This document shows positions 54,326 through 63,819 of a stretch of 64,000 nucleotides of DNA, piece by piece. A program made the translations under genes and the position numbers. The notes below the pieces were generated by a model, which was given only the letters and a program-made list of their open reading frames with translations, was not told the origin of the DNA and did not search any database. Within the stretch, counting starts at the first letter, position 1. The number at the start of each line of letters is the position of its first letter. Source of the stretch: Cohnella ginsengisoli (GTDB taxonomy: Bacteria > Bacillota > Bacilli > Paenibacillales > Paenibacillaceae); the NCBI RefSeq assembly GCF_029525555.1, contig NZ_JAPDHZ010000002.1, positions 1,401,868-1,465,867 on the forward strand, in the 5' to 3' direction.

Positions 54326-54932
54326 TTAAGGTTGCATGCTCAGCCTCGTCTTGACGAGCTTCCGCTTCTCCAGTCGCATATGCAAGACGAAATCCGCGAG
54401 CAAAAAAGGGCGCGGCGGCCGCGAAATAGAGTCCCCATTTTTTGAGCGCCGACACGAGTACGCGGATAAAGTCGCTCGTAACTGCGAACCGAACCTGTCC
54501 CTGCAGGTTCGCCGCGTTGCTGATCAACGTAATGCCATATGCCCCTTTTTGCTCGACGGTAAAGCGGTATAAAGCTTTACCTTTTACTCTCTTCAAGGCA
54601 TAGACTTCGGACGAATCTTCAGCCAAATCCAGGGACGACCTTCCGTCGTCTACCATGGCCGTCACGAGATCGAGCATCCTCCCGCTTGGATGGATCGGCA
54701 TGAGCGCGCGCGGTCCGCTTTCGTTTTTATCGTCGATATCATCATAAAAGATTTGATATTGGCCTGGCTGCAAATGGACGACGGTCTTGGCGTTCAGCGC
54801 GACGTACTCGCGATTGTGAAAGCCTGTGAAAAAAGCATAGGCGCTCGTCAAGGCACCGGCGAAAAGGATGCAGCCGGCGAGGATCAGCGGGGCGAATTGG
54901 CGGAAAAAAGCGAGCATGCGAGTTCTCCTCAT
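54326..54932 (-). CDS. Membrane protein of unknown function, one frameshift
   Basis: About 201 residues. TM1 is residues 14-34 (APLILAGCILFAGALTSAYAF). An extracytoplasmic domain follows (VVHLQPGQYQIFYDD, YALKRVKGKALYRFTVEQKGAYGITL). The second membrane segment near the C-terminus (WGLYFAAAAPFLLADFVLH) crosses an A6 run at 54402-54407 (T6 in the gene). With one base fewer the protein ends MRLEKRKLVKTRLSMQP, stopping at 54326 instead of running into the CPBP gene. No family recognised. A truncated relative lies directly upstream. Confidence 0.65.
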
Positions 54933-54963
54933 TCATATTGGGCGAATCTATAATGGCGGCAGG

Positions 54964-55187
54964 TTAACGCGGAAAGACAGTCCCACGGCCTTTAACAAAG
55001 CGATGAATCTTTTGCTTCATGTCGCCCATGACCGTAAATCGCGCGTATGGCTGCAATCCTTTGGCGCTGCTGAATTCGTTATTTTTCGTAAAGGTGAGCG
55101 AACCCATTTCTCTTAAGCGACGAATGCTGCGAAGAGAATACAGCCGGCGAGGATTAGCAACGCGATTTGGCGGAGAAAATCGGACAT
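54964..55187 (-). pseudogene. Decayed partial copy of the upstream-neighbour membrane protein
   Basis: ATG 55187 opens MSDFLRQIALLILAGCILFA, closely matching the first membrane segment of the gene at 54326-54932 (FFRQFAPLILAGCILFA) with clear DNA similarity over about 60 bp. It meets a stop after 24 codons (55113). Further sequence in another frame to 54964 (GSLTFTKNNEFSSAKGLQPY) is of unknown origin. Interpreted as a tandem duplicate that has been truncated. Nothing else is seen in 55188-55290. Confidence 0.5.
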
Positions 55188-55293
55188 GTCGGTACGCCTC
55201 TGGATCGTTTCTTAGCGGCGATATAGGCGCATACAATTGGTATTATAACCAATAGATGGTTGAATTGCAGCATTTAAATCAGGTTGGCGTTAC

Positions 55294-55345
55294 GGCAAAA
55301 AAGGCAGATGCAAAGAGCGGCTTTCCCTCTTGCGTCTGCCTTTCT
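55294..55345 (-). terminator. Terminator of the siderophore-binding protein gene
   Basis: Minus strand GGCAGACGCAAGAG and CTCTTTGCATCTGCC arms followed by TTTTTT. Confidence 0.75.
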
Positions 55346-55367
55346 GCCTACACTCCTGTCACGTCCA

Positions 55368-56400
55368 TTAACCTGCGGAATCGGTCAAACGCTGAAGCTC
55401 ATCCAGCAGCATCGTCCGCGTGACCGGATCGTCGAAGTTCCACCGGCTGTCCATCGCGTGCACTTGCCCGTTTTTGACGGCAGTCAGCGACTTCCACAGG
55501 CTGCTCGTGAACAGCGCCTCTGCTTGTGCCTTGGTCTCCTCTTCCTCGTCCTTCAAGATGTACAGCTCGTCGCCGATGTACTCCGACATGACCTCGACCG
55601 AGATCTCGGCGAAGCGCTCGTCGCCGTCGATCAGCGATTGGACTTTAGCCGGCGGCTCGTATCCGAGCGCGTCGTACAACGATACGGACAGGCCTTGATG
55701 GCCCATGACGTACATGACTTTGCCCATCAGGAGCAGCACGGTTGCCGATTGGCCTTGCTTGCCCTTTTGCGCCAGCAGTGCTTTCGTTTGCTTCACTTTC
55801 TCGTCGTAAGCCGCGACATAGCTGTCCGCAGCGCCTTCCTTGCCCAGCAAGCCAGCGACTTCGCGCATCCGGTCAAAGCCTCCGTTCTCGGCGATCGCGA
55901 CGGTAGGCGCGATCTTCTCCAGCGGAGCCAAGCCCCGTTCGTCCCAATCGTTAAAAATAATCAGGTCCGGCTCCTGCGCCGTCACCTTCTCCAAGTCGGC
56001 AGGATAACCGACGTCCGCAATGCCTTGAAGCTGGTCGCCGTAAACGACCTGGCTGCCCACGACGCTCAAGCTGGCGCCAACAGGCTTGACGCCCAGCGCG
56101 AGCAGATCGCCGGGATCGCTGCCGACATAGACGATTCGTTTCGGATCGGTCGGCACTTCGACTTCGCGGCCTTTGGCGTCCGTGACTTTTTTTGGTAGCG
56201 CTGGAAGACGAAGAAGAGGGCGCCGGCGAGGCCGACTGCGAAGCCGTTTGGGAAGACGATTGTGAAGCCGTCACTTCTGACGCTGAAGCGACGGCCGATC
56301 CGCTTGGCGATGCGCTGCCGTTAGCGTTTTTACCGCATGCGCTCGCGAATACGATGAATAGCATGACGACAGGTAATATCCAATTTCGATTTGTATGCAA
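55368..56400 (-). CDS. Iron-siderophore ABC transporter substrate-binding lipoprotein (FecB/FhuD-like), one frameshift
   Basis: Starts at TTG 56400 behind GGTGGAGG. Lipoprotein signal with lipobox FASAC (Cys about residue 22), then a Ser/Ala-rich tether. A T7 run at 56187-56193 (A7 in the gene, TKKVTDAKG needs A6) breaks the frame. The periplasmic-binding fold resumes with REVEVPTDPKRIVYVGSDPGDLLALG. Corrected length is about 343 residues. It captures ferric siderophores outside the membrane. No permease or ATPase gene is adjacent, so it must work with a transporter encoded elsewhere. A near-perfect Fur box lies 25 bases upstream. Confidence 0.88.
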
Positions 56401-56424
56401 TTCACGAACCTCCACCACATATAT

Positions 56425-56443
56425 GATAATGATAATCGTTATC
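56425..56443. promoter_or_regulatory. Fur box
   Basis: GATAATGATAATCGTTATC matches 18 of 19 bases of the classic Fur consensus, immediately upstream of the siderophore-binding protein gene. Iron repression follows from established Fur biology. Confidence 0.88.
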
Positions 56444-56623
56444 AATATAAAACGAACCTGTGTCCGCCGTCAATCGCTTTTTTTGAACGAATTCACCATC
56501 TTTTGCGAATCAAGTGAATTTGGCCCCTACTTTGCCGGATGCCCGCTTTGCCGCGACCTCGCCGGATGCCGGGCCTTGCACACTTTTGTGAGTTTATTGC
56601 CTGTCGTTATTTCTCCGCCTCAT

Positions 56624-56670
56624 CAAAAAAAACGGGATGAAGCAGAAGGAATCCGCTTCAACCCGTATCT
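56624..56670 (-). terminator. Terminator of uvrC
   Basis: Minus strand ACGGGTTGAAGC and GCTTCATCCCGT arms followed by T7-8. Confidence 0.8.
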
Positions 56671-56698
56671 CAAATGCCGTATTGCCTTGCGGCCGCAC

Positions 56699-58750
56699 TT
56701 AGACCGAAGGAACGGAGGTCCCGGCAGCTTCCCCGTCTTCCTCTTCGTTCAATGCGGCTAAAATGCGCGCGGCCAGCGCTTCGCCGATCGACACCGCCTT
56801 GAAGTCGGCCACTGACGCCTCGCGGATCGCCTTGAGCGAGCCGAAGTGCTTAAGCAGCTGCTTGCGGCGCTTCTCGCCGATGCCGGGGATGGCGTCTAGC
56901 TTGGAAGCGATCATCGACTTGCCCCGCTTCTCGCGGTGGAACGTGATCGCGAAGCGGTGCACCTCGTCCTGGATGCGCTGCAGCAGGTAAAACTCTTGAC
57001 TGTCGCGCGGCAGCGGCACGACTTCGGCGGGATCGCCGACGAGCAGCTGCGCCGTGCGGTGCTTGGCGTCCTTGGCGAGGCCGCACACCGGCACGAACAA
57101 GCCGAGCTCGTTTTGCAGGACATCGATGGCAGCGCCGATCTGCCCTCTGCCGCCGTCGATGACGATCAGGTCGGGCAGCTGCAGTCCTTCCTTCAGCACG
57201 CGCTCGTAACGGCGGCGCACGACCTCGCGCATCGTCTCGTAGTCGTCCGGACCGGTGACGGTGCGGACGTTGTATTTGCGGTATTCTTTGCGGTCGGGCT
57301 TGCCGTCGGTGAAGACGACCATCGCGGAAACGGGCGAGGCGCCCTGCATGTTGGAGTTGTCGAACGCTTCGATCCGATGCGCCGACGGGATATTGAGCCA
57401 CTCCGCAAGTCCCTCGGATGCCTTGACGCTCCGCTCCTGATCGCGTTCGATCATGCGGAACTTCTCTTCGAGCGCGACCTTGGCGTTGTCGGCGGCCATC
57501 GCGACGAGATGACGCTTGGAGCCGCGCTTCGGCACCGATACCTTGATCTTCAGCCAGCTGCGCAGCGATTCGCCAAGCTCGCCGCCGGACTCGTCGGAGA
57601 CGTCGGCGATGCCTTCGCCGGCTCCGTACGTCGCGCCTTCGGCCTCGGCGGTATCCGTCTCGTCGGCCGACGCCGCGACCCGCTCGATCAGCGCGTCGTT
57701 CAGCTTGCCGCCCGCGGCCATGACGCCGGCTCCTTCGGCCGCCGCCGGCGCGCTCTCCGCTTCCGCAGCTTCGCCGGGCGTCACGGGCAGCAGCACTTCC
57801 CGCGGCAACGCCGGATTTTCCGAATAATATTGGGCAACATAGGTCATGAAGTCCTCGTAGGCTTCCCCATAGTAAGGGAACACGGACACGTGCCGCTGGA
57901 TCATCTTGCCCTGGCGCATGTACAGAATCTGCACGCACATCCAGCCTTTGTCCACGGCATAGCCGAAGACGTCGCGGTCCTTGGCGTCGGTCATCGTGAT
58001 CTTCTGCTTTTCCATGAGCGATTCGATCGCCTGGATCTGGTCGCGGTACTCGCGCGCCCGTTCGAACTCGAGCTCGCCTGCGGCCGCTTCCATTTTGCGC
58101 TGCAGCTCCCGCTTGATGTCGCCGTGCCCGCCGTTCAGGAACCGCGTCACCTCCGAGATCATGCGCTCGTACTCGCTGGGCTCGACCGGGTATTCGCACG
58201 GCGCGACGCATTGCCCGAGATGATAGTAGAGACATACTTTGTCGGGCAGCGTATTGCACTTGCGCAGCGGGTAGAGCCGGTCGAGGAGCTTTTTGGTCTC
58301 CTGCGCGGCGAAGGCGTTCGGGTAGGGCCCGAAGTATTTGCCTTTGTCCTTGAGCACCCGGCGCACGACCTCGAGCTTCGGATGCTTCTCGCTCGTGATT
58401 TTGATATAAGGAAAAGACTTGTCGTCCTTGAGCAGCACGTTGTACCTGGGCATATGCTCCTTGATCAAGTTGCACTCGAGGATGAGCGCCTCCATGTTGC
58501 TGCCGGTGACGATATACTCGAAATCGCGGATCTCGCTTACGAGCCGCTGCGTCTTCCCGTTGTGACTGCCGATGAAGTAGGAGCGCACCCGGTTTTTCAA
58601 CACTTTGGCTTTGCCGACGTAGATGATGACGCCCTCCGCGTTCTTCATCAGGTAGCAGCCCGGCTGGTCCGGCAGCAGCGCGAGTTTGTTGCGTATATGT
58701 TCGGCCGCTTGCTCGCGGCTTGGCAGCGGCGGATTGGATTGGACGTCCAT
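56699..58750 (-). CDS. uvrC: UvrABC excinuclease subunit C with an unusual insertion
   Basis: 683 residues, against the usual 590-620. It makes the two incisions around UvrAB-bound DNA damage. GIY-YIG nuclease at residues about 25-105 ([20 protein letters not shown]), a Cys-rich region ([21 protein letters not shown]), UVR motif near 215-250 and C-terminal RNase H-like endonuclease ([31 protein letters not shown]) with helix-hairpin-helix ([20 protein letters not shown]) are all present. Residues about 318-390 are an Ala/Glu/Gly-rich insert lying between the two catalytic halves, which explains the extra length. Confidence 0.94.
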   Translation of the reverse strand: MDVQSNPPLPSREQAAEHIRNKLALLPDQPGCYLMKNAEGVIIYVGKAKVLKNRVRSYFIGSHNGKTQRLVSEIRDFEYIVTGSNMEALILECNLIKEHMPRYNVLLKDDKSFPYIKITSEKHPKLEVVRRVLKDKGKYFGPYPNAFAAQETKKLLDRLYPLRKCNTLPDKVCLYYHLGQCVAPCEYPVEPSEYERMISEVTRFLNGGHGDIKRELQRKMEAAAGELEFERAREYRDQIQAIESLMEKQKITMTDAKDRDVFGYAVDKGWMCVQILYMRQGKMIQRHVSVFPYYGEAYEDFMTYVAQYYSENPALPREVLLPVTPGEAAEAESAPAAAEGAGVMAAGGKLNDALIERVAASADETDTAEAEGATYGAGEGIADVSDESGGELGESLRSWLKIKVSVPKRGSKRHLVAMAADNAKVALEEKFRMIERDQERSVKASEGLAEWLNIPSAHRIEAFDNSNMQGASPVSAMVVFTDGKPDRKEYRKYNVRTVTGPDDYETMREVVRRRYERVLKEGLQLPDLIVIDGGRGQIGAAIDVLQNELGLFVPVCGLAKDAKHRTAQLLVGDPAEVVPLPRDSQEFYLLQRIQDEVHRFAITFHREKRGKSMIASKLDAIPGIGEKRRKQLLKHFGSLKAIREASVADFKAVSIGEALAARILAALNEEEDGEAAGTSVPSV

Positions 58751-58920
58751 GACGATATATTGCGCCTCCCGAAAAGAAATGAGTTCGGAGGATGACGACC
58801 GCCGATGCGATCATGTGATCCCGTATTTTCTATTGTACCACAGAAGAAAAGAGTTGCTTTACAAGCGTTTGCGAAGTTGGGTATACTAACATTAATGACT
58901 TGTTTCAGGAGGATTTCCCC

Positions 58921-59070
58921 ATGGACAATTATGTACAAGATCCGCGCCAGCACGTGAACGAAGAGCCCCGCGACGACCTGCAGGATCTCGTATTCGGCTT
59001 CGGCGGCATGTTCGGCTTCATGTTCCTCGTGTTCCTGATCGCCGTGATCATCAAGCAAGTGATTTCTTAA
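58921..59070 (+). CDS. Small single-pass membrane protein, YqzM-like
   Basis: 49 residues behind TTCAGGAGGATTTCC. Polar acidic N-terminus (MDNYVQDPRQHVNEE), then one membrane helix (GFGGMFGFMFLVFLIAVIIK). Length and layout resemble YqzM of Bacillus, also a 44-residue single-pass protein of unknown role. A strong terminator follows, which supports a real transcript. Confidence 0.72.
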   Translation: MDNYVQDPRQHVNEEPRDDLQDLVFGFGGMFGFMFLVFLIAVIIKQVIS

Positions 59071-59087
59071 TTTACGCGTCCATGACG

Positions 59088-59131
59088 AAGCATCCCGCTC
59101 CGGGAATACGGAGTACGGGATGCTTTTTTAA
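59088..59131 (+). terminator. Terminator of the yqzM-like gene
   Basis: AGCATCCCG and CGGGATGCT arms with an inner CTCCG/CGGAG stem, followed by T6. Confidence 0.85.
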
Positions 59132-59209
59132 TGTTTATCCTTAGGACTTGCTGGGTATTTGGAATCAGATGAGGTTTCCATAATTTTCATACCCGAAGGG
59201 AGTTTGCCC

Positions 59210-60311
59210 ATGTCTACGCTCCTTGCCCCAAAGATCGACGCGCTTACCGGCGTACGCGCCGTTGCCGCGCTGATCGTCTTCCTTTACCATTGGGGCATGC
59301 ATAGCGGAACCGGATATTTCGGTTGGGGATTTACCGGCGTCAGCCTGTTTTTCGCGCTCAGCGGCTTCGTATTGACCGTTAATTACGAAAACGCGTTTTC
59401 CAAGCTAACCGCTACCGGCTATTTCCGATTTATGCGCGCGAGGCTCGCCCGCGTATGGCCGATTCATATGGTCGGTTTTCTGTTATCGATACCGCTTTTA
59501 GCGCTTCTAGGTCGTGCGGTAATCGTGAAGGGGGCCGTCCTGAATATCGCCCTGCTCCATTCGTTTATTCCTCGTACGACGCTTTCCTATAACAGCGACT
59601 CTTGGAGCCTCAGCAACGAGCTTTTCTTTTACATGCTTTTTCCTTTATTTTGCTGCCTGCTATCGAAAAAAGCGATTCGGACGCGCGCGCTGCTGGTCGC
59701 ATTCTGCGCCGTCTCCGCCACCCTCTTGGCCGGCGTCCCCGCCATCGCGTTTTCCGTTGCGTACGCAATCCCTTCGATAAGCGCAGATCAACTGAATTGG
59801 TTGCTGTATTTCTGTCCGCTCGCGAGAGTATCCGAATTTATGCTGGGCATGCTCGCCGCCAAATACTGGCGGGCAGCCGGCCAACCCGAATACCGTTCCC
59901 GCCACCTCGCATGGCTATTGACCGCCGCCGCTTTCCTCTGGATCGTGTTGTCGCTGGCAGGCGTGAAGGAGGAGAATTACACGATGCTGTTCGGACCGCC
60001 GTTCGCGGCGATGCTGCCCGTGCTAGCCGGGCTGCGTGCGGCCGACCCGGTCAAAAGGTTTCTGAGCGGGGCCTGGATGGTCAAACTGGGAGAATGGTCT
60101 TTCTCTTTTTTACATCGTGCACGAGATCCTGCTTCGCGCGGCCGTGATGCTGAAGCTGAATCCTTATTTGACCGGCGCGTTGGCATTCGCGGTCGCGCTT
60201 CCCGCCTCCGCCTTGTTGTATACCCGCGTGGAGACGCCGATGCGCAAGCTGCTGTTGAGACGCAGAACGCAAGTCTCCGCGGATACCGAACCCGCTCGGG
60301 CGCTCGCATGA
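59210..60311 (+). CDS. Acyltransferase family 3 membrane protein, one frameshift
   Basis: Starts at ATG 59210 (GAAGGGAG). The N-terminal IDALTGVRAVAALIVFLYHW contains the conserved catalytic-type His (Acyl_transf_3/OafA pattern); the helices that follow include the conserved RLARVWPIH. The frame breaks in the T6 run 60106-60111. With T5 the last helices continue (SFSFYIVHEILLRAAVMLK) to 60311, giving about 366 residues and ten membrane segments. It transfers acyl groups to an extracellular polysaccharide or similar; the acceptor is unknown. Confidence 0.85.
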
Positions 60312-60349
60312 ACGTCCGCGCTGCAAAGCGGGACGCCGGCGGGAACGCG

Positions 60350-60385
60350 AAGAGAGCCCGCTCCTCGCGGAGGACGGGCTCTCTA
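60350..60385. terminator. Hairpin between acyltransferase and yezD genes
   Basis: AGAGAGCCCG and CGGGCTCTCT arms around CTCCTCGCGGAGGA. No strong T-run on either strand, so only a likely bidirectional terminator. Confidence 0.5.
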
Positions 60386-60404
60386 TGTACCGCCGTCGCT
60401 TCGC

Positions 60405-60608
60405 CTACTTCGCTGCAGCGCCGCTCTGCGGCACCTCACGGACGCCGCGGCGCTCAGCCACTTCGTCGAAGCGTCGGCGCTCGGTGCGCTCGATCTGAAC
60501 GATGCGGCCGTCGTGCACGATGATCTGCACGTTGCCGTATTGCAGTCCCTCTACGGCTTCCGTGATGCGCTGAATCCAGCTATCGTTCAACTCCAATGGT
60601 TTTGCCAT
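60405..60608 (-). CDS. yezD: YezD-family small protein (DUF2292)
   Basis: 67 residues. The core WIQRITEAVEGLQYGNVQIIVHDG, then RIVQIERTE, is the YezD family pattern. Its position directly after cysW, in an operon with sulfate uptake genes, agrees with a tie to sulfur assimilation. The biochemical role is unknown. The ribosome site is GAGGAGG. Confidence 0.85.
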   Translation of the reverse strand: MAKPLELNDSWIQRITEAVEGLQYGNVQIIVHDGRIVQIERTERRRFDEVAERRGVREVPQSGAAAK

Positions 60609-60656
60609 TTGGACTCCTCCTCGTGTTTTCGCCTTAGATGACCGTATAATTCGCGC

Positions 60657-61542
60657 TCAATGCGTGCGGCTGTTCGCCATCTTGTGCTCGATGATGCCTT
60701 TGATGATCAAGGTGACGATCGCCAGCGCCATGAGCAGCGACGCGACCGCGAACGATGCGGTGTACTGATATTCGTTGTACAAAATCTCGATGTGCAGCGG
60801 CAAAGTATTGGTTTCGCCGCGGATATGGCCGGAGACGACCGATACGGCGCCGAACTCGCCCATCGCCCGGGCGTTACAGAGGATAACGCCGTACAATAAC
60901 CCCCACTTGATGTTGGGCAGCGTCACCTTAAAAAAACACCCGCCAGCCCTTGGCGCCCAAGCTGACCGCCGCTTCCTCGTCCTGGACGCCTTGCGTCTCC
61001 ATGAGCGGGATCAGCTCGCGGGCGACGAACGGGAAGGTGACGAACATCGTCGCCAGGATGATGCCCGGCGTCGCGAACACGATCTTGTAATCGTGCTCCA
61101 TCAGCCAAGGTCCGATCAGCCCTTGCGCGCCGAAGAGCAAAATGTAGACCATGCCGGAGATGACAGGCGAGACCCCGAACGGCAAGTCGATCAGCGTGAT
61201 GAGCAGATTTTTGCCGCGAAACTTGAACTTCGTGATCGCCCAGGCCGCCGCAGCGCCGAACAGCGTATTCAACGGTACGGCGACGACCGCGACCGTGAGC
61301 GTCAGCCGCAGCGCAGAGATGGCGTCCGGATCGGAGATCGCTTCCGCGTAGGTCTCCCAACCTTTGCGGAAGGACTGTGCGATGACCGTCAGCATGGGCA
61401 GTACGACGACGAGTCCCACGAAAAGGAGCGCGATCGAGATCAGCAGGATGCGCACGCCGCGCGATTCGTTCAAATGCTTGGGGCGGACGTGTGCGACTTG
61501 AGCAGCTTGAGATGCGGCAGCGGCCGGTACGGCTCCTGACAT
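60657..61542 (-). CDS. cysW: Sulfate/thiosulfate ABC transporter permease CysW, one frameshift
   Basis: Six-helix permease with the ABC-permease loop [20 protein letters not shown]. The frame breaks exactly there, in the A7 run 60930-60936 (T7 in the gene; T6 restores [13 protein letters not shown]). Corrected length is about 294 residues. Pairs with CysT to import sulfate. Starts 12 bases past cysT. Confidence 0.92.
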
Positions 61543-61554
61543 CGCGAGGCCCCC

Positions 61555-62391
61555 TTAACTCGTCCGCAGACGGCGGTTGGTCCACCGTTGCAGCGTGTTG
61601 ATAAGAAGCAGAAGCGCGAACGAGATGATCAGCAGCACGAGCGCGATCGCCGTCGCCTGGCTGTATTCGAACTGCTCGAGCTTCGTGATGATGAGCAGCG
61701 GCGTGATCTCGGTTTTCATCGGCATGTTGCCGGAGATGAAGACGACCGAGCCATACTCTCCGATGCCACGCGAGAAGGCGAGCGCGAAACCCGTGATTAA
61801 AGGCGGGATCAACTCGGGCAGCAACACCTTGCGGAACGTTCGCCAGCGGTGCGCGCCGAGCAGCGCGGCGGCTTCCTCCATGTCGTTTTCAAGCTCATGA
61901 AGCACCGGCTGAACGGTCCGCACGACAAACGGCAATCCGATGAATATGAGGGCGACCGTGATCCCGAGCGGCGTGTAGGCCACCTTGATGCCGAGCGGGT
62001 CCAGCAGCGAGCCGATCCAGCCGTTGGGCGCGTAGATCGACGTGAGCGCGATGCCCGCCACCGCCGTCGGCAGCGCGAAGGGCATGTCGATGAGGCCGTC
62101 GACGATCTTTTTCCCGGGGAAACGGTAGCGTACGAGCACCCAGGCGACAAGGAGGCCGAACACGACGTTGACCAGCGCGGCGAATAGGGAAGTCAGCAAG
62201 CTGACCCGGTACGAAGCGAGCACGCGCTCGCTCGTCACGGTGTGCCAGAACTGCGGAAGCGTGAGGCCCGCGGTTTTCACGATCAGCGCCGCCAGCGGAA
62301 TGAGCACGATAAGGCTCAAATACAGAATGGAGTAACCCATTGTAATCCGAAATCCGGGCAATATGCGTTTTTCTTTGACCTGGGAAGCCAT
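61555..62391 (-). CDS. cysT: Sulfate/thiosulfate ABC transporter permease CysT
   Basis: 278 residues, six helices. The family motifs [18 protein letters not shown] and [21 protein letters not shown] (ATPase-contacting EAA loop) are present, as is the end [14 protein letters not shown]. Operates with CysW and the binding protein CysP. Separated from cysP by 36 bases. Confidence 0.93.
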   Translation of the reverse strand: MASQVKEKRILPGFRITMGYSILYLSLIVLIPLAALIVKTAGLTLPQFWHTVTSERVLASYRVSLLTSLFAALVNVVFGLLVAWVLVRYRFPGKKIVDGLIDMPFALPTAVAGIALTSIYAPNGWIGSLLDPLGIKVAYTPLGITVALIFIGLPFVVRTVQPVLHELENDMEEAAALLGAHRWRTFRKVLLPELIPPLITGFALAFSRGIGEYGSVVFISGNMPMKTEITPLLIITKLEQFEYSQATAIALVLLIISFALLLLINTLQRWTNRRLRTS

Positions 62392-62427
62392 TGCGATCGT
62401 CCTTCCTCGCTGTCGGGTTAGGAGATA

Positions 62428-63558
62428 TTAACCTTTGGTATAGACTTCGTCGAACGTGCCGCCGTCGGCGAAGTGCTTTTTCTGAGCCTCGGTCCAGCCT
62501 CCGAAATCCTTGTCGATCGTGAGCAGATTAAGCGTAGGGAACTGATCCTTGTACTTGTCGGCGACCTCCTGCAGGCGAGGACGGTAAAAGTTCTGCGCGG
62601 CGATCTCTTGGCCTTCCGGCGTGTACAGGTACTTTAGGTAAGCTTCGGCGACTTCGCGGGTACCGCGCTTGTCGGCGTTCTTGTCGACGACGGCGACCGG
62701 CGGCTCGGCCAGGATGCTGAGCGACGGGGTGACGATCTCGAACTCGTCGCCGTACTCCTTCTTGGCGAGATAAGCTTCGTTCTCCCAGGCAAGCAGCACA
62801 TCGCCGATCTTGCGTTCTACGAATGTCGTCGTCGCGCCCCGAGCGCCGGTATCGAGCACGGGAACGTTGGCGAACAGCTTTTTCATGAAATCCTTGGTCT
62901 TCGCCTCGTCGTTGCCGTCCTGCTGCTGCGCGTAGCCCCACGCTGCAAGGTAGTTCCAACGCGCGCCGCCCGACGTCTTCGGATTCGGCGTGATGACCTG
63001 AACGCCTTCCTTGATCAGATCGTTCCAGTCCTTGATGCCCTTCGGATTGCCCTTGCGAACGAGGAAGACGATCGTCGACGTATATGGCGAGCTGTTCGAT
63101 TCAAACGACTGCTGCCAATCCTTCTTGATCAGACCGCTATCCGTCAGCGAATCGATGTCATAAGCGAGGGCGAGCGTGACGACGTCCGCTTCGAGACCGT
63201 CGAGCACCTTGCGCGCTTGCGCGCCGGAGCCGCCGTGCGACTGGTTGATCTTGACCGTTTGGCCGGTTTCCTTCTTCCAGTAGTCCGCGAAGCTCTTGTT
63301 AAACGCCTCGTACAGCTCGCGAGTCGGGTCGTAAGACACGTTCAGCAGCTCGATGGACTTCGGCTGGGCGGTCGTCGTCGCCGATGGCTCGGATGAAGCC
63401 GAACCGGACGGCGATGCGGATGCGGATCCCGATGCAGATGCCGACGCGCTGCCGGAGCTTGCGGCATTGTTGTTGTTCGAGCCGCATGCGGAAAGCAAAG
63501 CGACGAACAGGGCAGCGACGGCGAACGACATGATTCTTTTAGATGATTTCAATTTCAT
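62428..63558 (-). CDS. cysP: Sulfate-binding lipoprotein of the ABC transporter (CysP/Sbp-like)
   Basis: 376 residues from ATG 63558 (GGAGGGGGG upstream). Lipoprotein signal with LLSACGS (Cys about residue 25) and a 30-residue Ser/Ala/Pro tether. The sulfate-binding fold shows [39 protein letters not shown] and [21 protein letters not shown], typical of Sbp/CysP. It captures sulfate or thiosulfate outside the membrane. Confidence 0.93.
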   Translation of the reverse strand: MKLKSSKRIMSFAVAALFVALLSACGSNNNNAASSGSASASASGSASASPSGSASSEPSATTTAQPKSIELLNVSYDPTRELYEAFNKSFADYWKKETGQTVKINQSHGGSGAQARKVLDGLEADVVTLALAYDIDSLTDSGLIKKDWQQSFESNSSPYTSTIVFLVRKGNPKGIKDWNDLIKEGVQVITPNPKTSGGARWNYLAAWGYAQQQDGNDEAKTKDFMKKLFANVPVLDTGARGATTTFVERKIGDVLLAWENEAYLAKKEYGDEFEIVTPSLSILAEPPVAVVDKNADKRGTREVAEAYLKYLYTPEGQEIAAQNFYRPRLQEVADKYKDQFPTLNLLTIDKDFGGWTEAQKKHFADGGTFDEVYTKG

Positions 63559-63628
63559 TTTCAATTCCCCCCTCCGGTTATCCGGTAGCAATTCATATAA
63601 TTCCTACCATTTCAATAGGTTTTAACAA

Positions 63629-63658
63629 ATCATAGCAGGCAGGTGTGTTTAGTGTCAA
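63629..63658 (-). promoter_or_regulatory. Predicted promoter of the cysPTW operon
   Basis: Minus strand TTGACA (63653-63658), 18 bp, TATGAT (63629-63634). The leader of about 65 bases contains GGTAGGAATTATATG, loosely like the ATAGGAATT of CymR-type cysteine-repressor sites; this last point is a weak guess. Confidence 0.6.
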
Positions 63659-63746
63659 TAAGCATAATTTAATTCACATATAAATTTTGTTGATAGATGG
63701 ACTTGAATAACAAAAATAATCAATCGATAAAGATGTTATTTGAACG

Positions 63747-63781
63747 CAAAAAAAAGCCGCGCAGCATAGCTGCGGGCTTCG
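63747..63781 (-). terminator. Terminator of dnaI
   Basis: Minus strand GCCCGCAGC-TATG-CTGCGCGGC followed by T8. Confidence 0.85.
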
Positions 63782-63819
63782 GATTCAGAAGAATGCGTTA
63801 TGGAAAACCGTATGAATAC

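Noticed and set aside
56936..58795. 619-codon open frame on the plus strand opposite uvrC
   Set aside because: Antisense to a complete UvrC. Composition follows from the third-codon GC bias of the real gene.
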